The position numbers and the translations under genes were made by a program. DNA of 39,968 nucleotides, from positions 1 through 39,968 of the forward strand of contig CAZWXS010000021.1 in NCBI GenBank assembly GCA_964638005.1. The letters run 5' to 3'. The notes under the pieces are model-generated. The model was not told the DNA's origin, made no database searches, and saw nothing but the letters and a program-made list of their open reading frames with translations. Shown here one piece after another: positions 33,564 to 39,968 of the stretch. The first letter of the stretch is position 1. Each line of letters begins with the position of its first letter. This stretch comes from JAAYYM01 sp964638005 (GTDB lineage: Bacteria; Bacillota; Clostridia; Lachnospirales; Lachnospiraceae).

Positions 33564-34781
33564 TTATTGAATATAATTCCATGGCGAAACATAACTGCCG
33601 TTCAAACGCACACCGAAATGCAGATGCGGACCGGTACTCCTGCCTGTTGAGCCAACCTTGGCAATCTGCTCTCCTTTGACTACGACCGTTCCCTGTGATA
33701 CAAGCAGTGCCGACGCATGCATGTAAATCGTATAAAGTCCGTCACCATGATCAATCATAATATAGTTGCCCATTGTAGAAGAATAGGCTGCCGCCACCAC
33801 TTCTCCATCATATGCCGCAAGAATACGGGAACCGCTCGGAGCCGCAAGATCAATGCCGTTATGAAATTGCTGTACTCCCAAAGTAGGATGCATACGCATA
33901 CCATAATCATCCGAAATCCTTGTATAATCCGGCGCCGGCCATTTGAACTGACCGCCATCATAAGAGATCGCCTCTTTGTTCTCAGCCAACAGCCGTTTCT
34001 TTTCAGCGGCAATCGTTGCCTCCAGTTCTCTGATCATGGCATCCTGTGCCGCTATCTCTGCCTCATATGCCTTGACTGCCTGTTCCTTGTTCGAAATATC
34101 CGACTCATAATAGATGATTTCACTCTCTTTTGCATCTATCAGTGTGGACACAGCCGCCTGCTCCTCGGCAATACTTGCCTTCACCTGTTCGAGTTCCTGC
34201 TGTTCCAACGTGAGTTTTTCTTCCTGCGCCGCGATACTTTCCTTGGTTGCGATATATTCATCCAGCATTTCCCTGTCATATTCCGATATTTTGTTGATAA
34301 ATTCCGCTCTATTCAAAAAATCTGCAAAAGAATCTGCCGACAAAATCATCTCAATATAGGAACTGTTGCCTCTCTCATACATGAATTTAATCCGCTTCTT
34401 CATAGCATCATATTGTTCTTCTTCCTGCTTCTTGGCAGCAGCAAGTTCCTCACGGGTAACCTCGATCTCTGCTTCTTTTTCCTCCAGCAGCTGATTGAGC
34501 TCATCTATTCTGGAAGACAATTTTGCCAGATTTGCATCCAACTGGGTCACATAGTCTTCAAGATTATCCTTTGCACTTTCAAGGCTCTTTAACATCTCCT
34601 TGATGTCCTTGAGACCGGTCTGCAGATTCTTCTTGTCTTCATTTGCCTGATTGACCGCCTTTTCACTCTCTTCAATCACCTCATTTGTCAGGGATGCACG
34701 CACAACTAGCGGCATCTCTGCCGCTAATAAAAAAGTCATAATGAAAGTAACGATCAAATAAGACCGATTCCGTTTTTTCAT
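33564..34781 (-). CDS. Secreted murein hydrolase with coiled coil and M23 domain (EnvC/PcsB-like)
   Basis: The 405-residue protein has a signal peptide (residues 1-29, cleavage likely after VVRA). A very long alpha-helical coiled coil (about 34-270) is rich in Glu, Lys and Ala. The C-terminal M23/LytM domain has its zinc ligands intact: H307 and D311 in FHNGIDLAAP, and H388 in the HLHFG motif with H386 beside it. The coiled coil resembles that of EnvC and CwlO/PcsB-type proteins, which FtsEX couples to cytoplasmic ATP hydrolysis. It follows ftsX by 35 bases, so FtsEX is its likely activator at the division site. Unlike E. coli EnvC, the intact ligands suggest it can cleave peptidoglycan itself. 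Confidence 0.93.
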   Translation of the reverse strand: MKKRNRSYLIVTFIMTFLLAAEMPLVVRASLTNEVIEESEKAVNQANEDKKNLQTGLKDIKEMLKSLESAKDNLEDYVTQLDANLAKLSSRIDELNQLLEEKEAEIEVTREELAAAKKQEEEQYDAMKKRIKFMYERGNSSYIEMILSADSFADFLNRAEFINKISEYDREMLDEYIATKESIAAQEEKLTLEQQELEQVKASIAEEQAAVSTLIDAKESEIIYYESDISNKEQAVKAYEAEIAAQDAMIRELEATIAAEKKRLLAENKEAISYDGGQFKWPAPDYTRISDDYGMRMHPTLGVQQFHNGIDLAAPSGSRILAAYDGEVVAAAYSSTMGNYIMIDHGDGLYTIYMHASALLVSQGTVVVKGEQIAKVGSTGRSTGPHLHFGVRLNGSYVSPWNYIQ

Positions 34782-34816
34782 ATCAATCAGACCCCTTATG
34801 CTCCCAGACTCAACCG

Positions 34817-35716
34817 TTATACCTTTAAATGCTTTCTTACGGTTGAAAAACTTCCGAAAAACCCTATTCCTACCCCCATAGCAATAGAGATTGGTAACAA
34901 TGTGGAGAATACCTCCTCCACCGATAAAAACTTCAAAATATCCGATATGGATGCAAATTTGTCAATTGCATAGATTATCACATTATTATAGATATAATAG
35001 ACTGCCACAAGCGGTAACGCAGAACCGATGATTCCGATAATGATACCCTCTATCACAAACGGAGATCGTACAACAAAATCCGTCGCACCGATCAGTTTCA
35101 TGATTAAGATTTCTTCCTTTCTGACAGAAATACCGATTGTAACCGTATTACTGATCAGGAAAATGGACACCGCAAGCAGTATGAATATAATTCCCGCTGA
35201 TACATATCCGATCAAAACATTGACATTCGACAAGGTATCTGCGGTAATATCCGACCGATTGACCTTTCTGACTCCCTCAAGCGACTCCAGATATTGCACA
35301 AGTGCCGGCTGCTTTGATACATCCTTCATATAAATCTCATAATTGGAAGAACCTTCAAGAGGGTTGTCATTTTCAAATCCATCTGCGTATTCTCCCAGAT
35401 AATCCACTTTAAAAGACTCCCATGCAGCATCTTCTGAAATATAGTTTACCTTAGCCACTTCATCTCTGGCTTCGATCTCTGCTCCGATCTCCTGAATCCT
35501 TTCGTCTGATATTCCTTCATCAAACAGAACCGTAATCGCAACTCCCGATTGTGCCTCTTTCACAATGTTCTGAAAGTTCAGCAATACGGAATAGAACAAT
35601 CCGAACAAAAAGACACATGACCCGATCGTTGCTATGGATGCCAATGAAAAGGTCTTATTTCTGAATATATTCTTAAAACCCTGTTTCAAGGTATAAGCCA
35701 GCGTACTAATCCTCAT
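34817..35716 (-). CDS. ftsX: Cell division ABC transporter permease FtsX
   Basis: FtsX is the membrane half of the FtsEX mechanotransducer, which activates wall hydrolases rather than transporting solutes. The 299-residue product has the typical layout: a first transmembrane helix (about residues 22-46), a large extracellular domain (about 50-165), and three further helices near residues 170-195, 220-245 and 265-290. The N-terminal MRISTLAYTLKQGFKNIFRNKTFSLAS matches the family. It overlaps ftsE by 11 bases, and no separate promoter is evident, so the two are co-translated. The M23 hydrolase gene directly follows. Confidence 0.95.
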   Translation of the reverse strand: MRISTLAYTLKQGFKNIFRNKTFSLASIATIGSCVFLFGLFYSVLLNFQNIVKEAQSGVAITVLFDEGISDERIQEIGAEIEARDEVAKVNYISEDAAWESFKVDYLGEYADGFENDNPLEGSSNYEIYMKDVSKQPALVQYLESLEGVRKVNRSDITADTLSNVNVLIGYVSAGIIFILLAVSIFLISNTVTIGISVRKEEILIMKLIGATDFVVRSPFVIEGIIIGIIGSALPLVAVYYIYNNVIIYAIDKFASISDILKFLSVEEVFSTLLPISIAMGVGIGFFGSFSTVRKHLKV

Positions 35717-36392
35717 CTATATACTCACCCTTCTCTTCATCGCTTACGATAATTCCCTTCTTTACCGTAATGACTCTTTTTCGCATTGCGTTAACGATTT
35801 CCCTGTTATGTGTCACGACAAGCACTGTCGTCCCGCGCTTATTGATCTCTTCAAGAAGTTTCATGATTTCCCAGGAATTTCTCGGATCCAGGTTACCTGT
35901 CGGCTCATCTGCCAACAATATAGGCGGATTGTTAACAAGTGCCCTTGCCAGTGCTACTCTTTGCTGTTCACCACCCGAAAGCTGCTTCGGCTTCGCTTTA
36001 TACTTTTCAGCCAATCCGACAAGCGAAAGCATGGCAGGTACATTCTTGCGTATCTGTCTGGTCGGAGTCTCGACCACTCTCTGTGCAAATGCAACATTTT
36101 CATAGACGTTCCGATCCTTCAGCAAACGGAAATCCTGAAATACCACACCGATATTTCTGCGAAACTTTGGGATTTTTCTTCTTCTGAGCTTGTTCAGCTC
36201 ATAATTATTGACTACAATACGCCCTTCGGTCGGAGTTAATTCACGAAGCAGCAACTTAATCAACGTGGATTTTCCTGATCCGCTGTCACCTACAATAAAT
36301 ACAAATTCCCCTTTTTTGATATGCAGGCTGACATTATTAAGTGCCGGCGTACCGGTAGAATAAGACTTGCTTACGCCCTCCATCTTAATCAT
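35706..36392 (-). CDS. ftsE: Cell division ATP-binding protein FtsE
   Basis: FtsE is the ATPase of the FtsEX complex. The 228-residue product has Walker A GDSGSGKST, the Q-loop segment NIGVVFQDFRLL, the signature LSGGEQQRVALARALVNNPPILLADEPTGNLD, and the H-loop VVTHNREIVNAMRKRVI. I start it at the ATG at 36392, eight bases after AGAGGAG; the in-frame ATG two codons earlier (36398) is only two bases from that site. It overlaps ftsX by 11 bases. The gap of about 70 bases before it, after the PucR-type gene, has no promoter I can call with confidence. Confidence 0.95.
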   Translation of the reverse strand: MIKMEGVSKSYSTGTPALNNVSLHIKKGEFVFIVGDSGSGKSTLIKLLLRELTPTEGRIVVNNYELNKLRRRKIPKFRRNIGVVFQDFRLLKDRNVYENVAFAQRVVETPTRQIRKNVPAMLSLVGLAEKYKAKPKQLSGGEQQRVALARALVNNPPILLADEPTGNLDPRNSWEIMKLLEEINKRGTTVLVVTHNREIVNAMRKRVITVKKGIIVSDEEKGEYIDED

Positions 36393-36463
36393 ATTCATCT
36401 CTCCTCTTAAGCAATGCTGAAACCGGAAAACTCTCCCCTGACTAATTATTAAGAAACTAAAAT

Positions 36464-37552
36464 CTAGTACTCAAAGTTCTCCATGTACTTCATATATTTA
36501 ACTACCATCAACGCTATCTTGAAAGTAATCGCATCTTCAAAGACCCTTAAATCAAGCCCTGTGCTCTTTTGTAATTTATCCAGTCGATAAACCAGTGTGT
36601 TTCTATGTATGTACAGCTGACGGCTGGTCTCTGACACATTCAGACTGTTCTCAAAGAATTTGTTGATGGTCACCAGCGTCTCTTCATCAAATTCGTCAGG
36701 CGACTTGCCGTCAAAGATTTCCTTGATGAACATCTTGCATAGCGGAATCGGCAATTGATAGATCAAACGTCCGATGCCCAGCTCACTATAGGCAATCACA
36801 TCTCTTTCGTTAAAGAATATCTTGCCTACATCCAGTGCCATCTTTGCTTCCTTATAAGAGCGGCTGACTTCCCTGATCTCATTGACAATCGTTCCGTAAG
36901 CCACATGCACGCCCTCTCGTGTCGATGCGTCAAACAGACCCATGATCAGCTTTGCAGTCTTCTCAACTTCTTCATAAGATTCCTGTTCCGCCAGTTCCTT
37001 AACCACTATAATATTTTTCTCATCCACCGCAGTTATGAAGTCCTTTGTTCTCGTACTGAACATACTGCGTACGTTCTCCAGCGAATTGGTATCCTTCTCA
37101 CCGAGTGTCTCAACAAGCAATACGACCCTCTTCACTTCCGTCTCGATATGAAGTTTCTTGGAACGGTTGTAAATATCAACAAGCAGAAGGTTATCAAGCA
37201 GCAGATTCTTTACGAAGTTGTCTTTGTCAAATCTCTCCTTATATGCTACCAAAAGATTCTGTATCTGAAAAGCGGCAATTTTCCCCACCATATAGGAATC
37301 ATCGCTTCCGCCTTGCGCTACCAGGATATATTCCAGCTGCTGTTCATCAAATACCTTAAAGAATTGAAATCCCTGAATCTCCTGACTATCTGCCGCCGAA
37401 GATGCAAAGTTCTCCGCCATGGACTCAAAATCAAGCGACTCTGAAATCGTAGTCGCAAGAACCTTACCGTCAATGTCTACAATGCCAAGATCTATCCTCG
37501 TGATCGTCTTCAAACCTTCTATCGTGTTTTGAAGGATTTGATTTGAAATCAT
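36464..37552 (-). CDS. PucR/CdaR-family (sugar diacid-type) transcriptional regulator
   Basis: The 362-residue protein matches the PucR C-terminal helix-turn-helix family, which includes the carbohydrate diacid regulator (unrelated to CdaA's partner CdaR). The N-terminal part (about residues 1-130) is a sensory-like region with an ISNQILQNTIEGLKTITRIDLGIVD start. A GGDEF-like middle segment follows (about 135-255). The C-terminal HTH is TSRQLYIHRNTLVYRLDKLQKSTGLDLRVFEDAITFKIAL. The ATG at 37552 follows AAGGAG by eight bases; an in-frame GTG lies three codons upstream. No sugar-diacid or purine catabolic genes are nearby, so its targets are unknown. It is upstream of ftsE, but a link to division is not established. 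Confidence 0.88.
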   Translation of the reverse strand: MISNQILQNTIEGLKTITRIDLGIVDIDGKVLATTISESLDFESMAENFASSAADSQEIQGFQFFKVFDEQQLEYILVAQGGSDDSYMVGKIAAFQIQNLLVAYKERFDKDNFVKNLLLDNLLLVDIYNRSKKLHIETEVKRVVLLVETLGEKDTNSLENVRSMFSTRTKDFITAVDEKNIIVVKELAEQESYEEVEKTAKLIMGLFDASTREGVHVAYGTIVNEIREVSRSYKEAKMALDVGKIFFNERDVIAYSELGIGRLIYQLPIPLCKMFIKEIFDGKSPDEFDEETLVTINKFFENSLNVSETSRQLYIHRNTLVYRLDKLQKSTGLDLRVFEDAITFKIALMVVKYMKYMENFEY

Positions 37553-37692
37553 AATTTTCACTCCTTTTCAACCTGACACATATGTTGCGCAATTTTCACA
37601 AAACAAAATGCATCCCTTTTTCTATGTCTGCTAACACCTATCTCATATTTTAATACAAACACACAAAAAAGGGAAGAGAAAATATGCATTAT

Positions 37693-38565
37693 TTATGCAC
37701 TTTCCATGACGAATCCCTCTCCAAGGACTTCCTTTGCGTCCGTCACAATGACGAATGCGTTGCTATCCAGTTGATAAACCATCTCTTTCAGACGAACCGT
37801 CTCCTTTTTGGACACCACGCAAAATAACACATCTCTTTCCTGACCCGAATACATACCTCTTGCATCAAGTGCAGTTGCTCCCCTCTCCAGTTCTTCCATA
37901 ATCATCAGTGCTGCTTCTTCATATTTTTCCGTAATGATGTAAACTACCTTTGCGAATTTGGACCCCTCCACGATCAGATCCGAGATCCTCGTCGTAACAT
38001 ATACAGCCAAAACAGCATAGAGCGCACGATTTATTCCGAATATATACGCTCCCGATATGATAATAACGGCATCCAACACCATCATAATCTGCACGACTGC
38101 CCAATGCCGATAGTGATCATGAATCAATGTCGCCATCAGATCGATACCTCCCGTCGTTGCACCTGCTCTGAGAACCAGACCGATTCCGATTCCGCTGAGC
38201 AGCCCTCCGAACAATGCCGTCAACAAAATGTCCCCTTCTATAAAAGAAAACGCCGGCAGTGCATAAAGCCATACAGACAGAAAAAATGTTCCGAACAGGC
38301 TTTTCCACATGAATTTGCTGCCCTTTAGCAATATGGCAATCGTAAACAGCGGAATATTCAGTAAAAGGTTTGTAAACCACAAAGGAATGCCCTTTCCTGT
38401 ATAGGTCTCGGACATTCCTTTGATGATAATTGATATACCCGTAAATCCGCCCGTAACCAGACCCATTGCATCATATATACTCTTGATGGCAACTGCCATG
38501 AATGCTGTTCCCAGTAGGACGAATGCATATTCCTGCACTACGGATTTATGTTTGAAAAAAAACAT
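37693..38565 (-). CDS. YitT-family membrane protein (DUF161 plus DUF2179)
   Basis: The 290-residue protein has an N-terminal membrane part with about five or six helices (residues 12-200, including VTGGFTGISIIIKG and GLLSGIGIGLVLRAGATTGGIDLMA) and a C-terminal cytoplasmic DUF2179 domain (about 210-285, VVYIITEKYEEAALMIMEELERGATALDARGMYSGQERDVLFCVVSKKE). This is the standard YitT layout. Substrate and role are unknown in general for the family. It begins immediately at the stop of the TagA-like gene (no spacer), with AAGGGAG inside that gene's end. A short TGCAT/ATGCA hairpin spanning the stop (about 37684-37696), followed by a T-rich stretch, may act as a weak terminator. Confidence 0.92.
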   Translation of the reverse strand: MFFFKHKSVVQEYAFVLLGTAFMAVAIKSIYDAMGLVTGGFTGISIIIKGMSETYTGKGIPLWFTNLLLNIPLFTIAILLKGSKFMWKSLFGTFFLSVWLYALPAFSFIEGDILLTALFGGLLSGIGIGLVLRAGATTGGIDLMATLIHDHYRHWAVVQIMMVLDAVIIISGAYIFGINRALYAVLAVYVTTRISDLIVEGSKFAKVVYIITEKYEEAALMIMEELERGATALDARGMYSGQERDVLFCVVSKKETVRLKEMVYQLDSNAFVIVTDAKEVLGEGFVMESA

Positions 38566-39255
38566 TTATGAGTCTCCCTTGCCTTGATTGTTCTCATATT
38601 TAGAAACCATTCTTCTAAATATGGTCTTTTCAATCAGTTTACTCAATTTTTCAAACTTTAAACCCTTATTTCCTTCTTTTATGGTAAATGTATCCTTTAA
38701 TGCCACCCAGATCTTGGCATTGATCTTGTTTTTATTCTCAAATACAAACTGCTCCTGCTTCGGAGATGATAATCGCGACAATACAATGTCCGGTGCAGCT
38801 CCGTTGATATCATTGATGATAGAATCCGCATCTCCGGTCAGGTTCTCAAACGCATATGTACCAACCACCTGTATACCGGAGGCATATTGCTCGATATACT
38901 GCCTGGACGCTTCCAGAACACTTTCTGTTTCCGTCAACAGGAACATCGTGCGCCTCTCATTCGATAAACGCTTTACGAACTCTCTGTAGAATACACTGTT
39001 TTCTACTTCTTTAATCCTGCTGCGATTTGTAATGCCCGCTGCATGCAGTATCTCCACACTGACAGGAATCGTCAGATCCATTGATTCCAGCCATGTTTTC
39101 AGATTCTCATCTTCTCCGGCATTGAGTAAAATGTCGGTTGACAAGAAGCAGATTGTATCCAACTTCGCATTATTCAGATACTGTCCGACGAGTCTCAGGG
39201 CTTCCTTGACAGAATAGTCCCTAAGTTCGATCCCCAGCAATTGCATCTTTCTCAT
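38566..39255 (-). CDS. Degenerate WecG/TagA/CpsF (GT26) family protein
   Basis: The 229-residue product resembles the TagA/WecG fold (ManNAc-type transfer to lipid-linked GlcNAc) in order and length. By comparison from memory with Thermoanaerobacter italicus TagA, however, key positions are changed. Residue 37 is Phe where Thr37 is expected, residue 39 Ser where Asn39 is expected, and residue 65 Val where the general base Asp65 is expected. The PKQE motif (residues 165-168, including Gln167) is kept. The glycine-rich GVG segment is replaced by WVALKDTF. The ATG at 39255 is chosen because CCTTCTCCTT (complement, 39264-39273) gives AAGGAGAAGG eight bases upstream, and the promoter lies just before it; the longer frame to 39303 would precede the transcription start. 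Confidence 0.82.
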   Translation of the reverse strand: MRKMQLLGIELRDYSVKEALRLVGQYLNNAKLDTICFLSTDILLNAGEDENLKTWLESMDLTIPVSVEILHAAGITNRSRIKEVENSVFYREFVKRLSNERRTMFLLTETESVLEASRQYIEQYASGIQVVGTYAFENLTGDADSIINDINGAAPDIVLSRLSSPKQEQFVFENKNKINAKIWVALKDTFTIKEGNKGLKFEKLSKLIEKTIFRRMVSKYENNQGKGDS

Positions 39256-39293
39256 ATATTGCACCTTCTCCTTGTTGCCCCATACCCCACAAC

Positions 39294-39322
39294 AGTATAG
39301 CAAAAATACCCTTTCATTTCAA
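39294..39322 (-). promoter_or_regulatory. Sigma-A promoter for the TagA-like and YitT genes
   Basis: TTGAAA (minus strand, 39317-39322), 17-base spacer, TATACT (39294-39299). Transcription would begin near 39287, downstream of 39303 and upstream of 39255, which supports the shorter start for the TagA-like gene. Confidence 0.75.
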
Positions 39323-39365
39323 CAACAACTATGCTACTATATTTAAACAAGGAGTAAATATTGTT

Positions 39366-39968
39366 ATGAATAAACAAAAAAACATCTCTCCGGCGGTATA
39401 CATTCTTGTATTTATTGGTACAATTGTATACATTTCGCTGATTTTTAATAATAATGTATGGCTAGACGAAGCATTTACAGCCAGCTTGGTTCGGACAGAC
39501 CTTGCAGGAGTACTGGAACGTTCATCACAAGATACGCTTCCGCCCTTTTATAATGTGCTGCTCAAGCTTATGACGGATATGTGGGGATACAACGTTCAAG
39601 TCATGAAAATCACCTCTGTCATTCCCATGATCTTGACCATGCTGCTCGGTGCCACCACAGTACGAAAGCGTTTTGGATATTTGACTTCCTGCTTTTTCAT
39701 CACTTGTATGTTTACAATGCCTTACCTGCTTTTTTACGGAGTAGAAATCCGCATGTACAGCTGGGGCTTTTTCTTTGCAACCGGAAGTGTAATCTATGCA
39801 TATGAGGTCATTAAGAACAGTTGTCTGAAAAACTGGTGCTTTTTTACGCTGCTCAGCGTCGGTGCCGGCTATACACATCATTTTGCCTTTGTAACAGTCG
39901 GATTTGTGTATCTGTTCCTTCTCATTTATTACATAGTGTTAGATCGAAAAAACATCCGGCGATGGTTT
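39366..39968 (+). CDS. GT-C/GT39-like membrane glycosyltransferase (3' end cut by window edge)
   Basis: Only the first 201 codons are in the window, and the frame is open to the edge. The N-terminal helix (about residues 11-28) is followed by NNVWLDEAFTASLV, where the paired acidic residues D34-E35 match the conserved Asp-Glu loop of GT-C enzymes such as ArnT and the GT39 mannosyltransferases. Further hydrophobic segments follow at about 75-90, 98-118, 125-140 and 150-185. The ATG at 39366 follows AAGGAG (39349-39354) by eleven bases. An extended -10-like TGCTACTAT lies at 39332-39340 but has a weak -35, so I do not call a promoter. The gene is divergent from the TagA-like gene. Confidence 0.8.
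   Translation, partial: MNKQKNISPAVYILVFIGTIVYISLIFNNNVWLDEAFTASLVRTDLAGVLERSSQDTLPPFYNVLLKLMTDMWGYNVQVMKITSVIPMILTMLLGATTVRKRFGYLTSCFFITCMFTMPYLLFYGVEIRMYSWGFFFATGSVIYAYEVIKNSCLKNWCFFTLLSVGAGYTHHFAFVTVGFVYLFLLIYYIVLDRKNIRRWF

Noticed and set aside
37608..37690. Long-range inverted repeat: ATGCAT-CCCTTTTT against AAAAAGGG...ATGCATT upstream of the PucR-type gene
   Set aside because: The loop is about 44 bases, the arms are mostly A/T and interrupted, and nothing in position or neighbours points to a mobile element or operator.
2015..39261. Shared GGTGCAATATAT sequence just before the starts of greA (about 2016-2027) and the TagA-like gene (about 39252-39263)
   Set aside because: Only two copies, short and A/T-rich, in unrelated genes; best explained by chance.

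Overview
The window reads as a chromosomal segment of a motile, Gram-positive, low-to-moderate GC Firmicute of class Clostridia, most likely Lachnospiraceae. The grounds are strong AGGAGG-type ribosome sites, Bacillus/Clostridium-type gene neighbourhoods (comFC-yvyF; mreB/mbl-flhO-flhP; cdaA-cdaR-glmM; ftsE-ftsX-murein hydrolase-ctpA), flagellar basal-body genes, an HPr with both His15 and Ser46, and several small membrane proteins of a kind I associate with Lachnospiraceae. Almost every gene is on the minus strand. Only two complete or partial genes, both GT-C-like membrane glycosyltransferase candidates (8181-9713 and 39366-end), are on the plus strand. I see no tRNA, rRNA, CRISPR array, insertion sequence or prophage. 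Every gap between genes is shorter than 300 bp.

Layout, read in the direction of minus-strand transcription (high to low coordinates). (a) 39255-36464: a degenerate TagA/WecG-like protein, a YitT-family membrane protein and a PucR/CdaR-type regulator. (b) 36392-30317: ftsE, ftsX, an EnvC/PcsB-like M23 murein hydrolase, a CtpA-type S41 protease and uvrB. (c) 30290-26528: a three-gene polysaccharide cassette (GT2 glycosyltransferase, MBOAT acyltransferase, AlgJ/AlgX-like protein) lying between uvrB and uvrA; then uvrA. (d) 23517-20391: an MreB/Mbl actin homologue, then flhO, flhP and a rod-binding FlgJ-like protein behind a candidate sigma-D promoter and a structured leader, closed by a strong terminator. 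(e) 20263-11919: recD2, comFC, yvyF, two unknown membrane proteins, cdaA, cdaR (YbbR) and glmM, tightly spaced. (f) ptsH and leuA. (g) The plus-strand gene at 8181-9713, with a bidirectional terminator at its end and back-to-back promoters shared with a YuiD/DUF212 gene. (h) nfeD and an SPFH/stomatin gene. (i) argF, two small unknown genes, coaX, dusB, a 151-residue unknown, greA and lysS (lysS runs off the left edge by a few codons).

Functionally the window is rich in cell-envelope control. FtsEX with its hydrolase and CtpA act on septal peptidoglycan. CdaA/CdaR/GlmM links c-di-AMP to cell-wall precursor synthesis. Mbl directs wall elongation, and the GT2/MBOAT/AlgJ-like set probably builds and O-acetylates a surface polymer. 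The best candidates for undescribed biology are the two membrane proteins between yvyF and cdaA, the TagA-like protein that has lost three of its four catalytic residues, the polysaccharide cassette inside the uvrB-uvrA pair, and the three-hairpin leader of flhO. All calls come from reading the sequence and from memory of protein families; no search was run.
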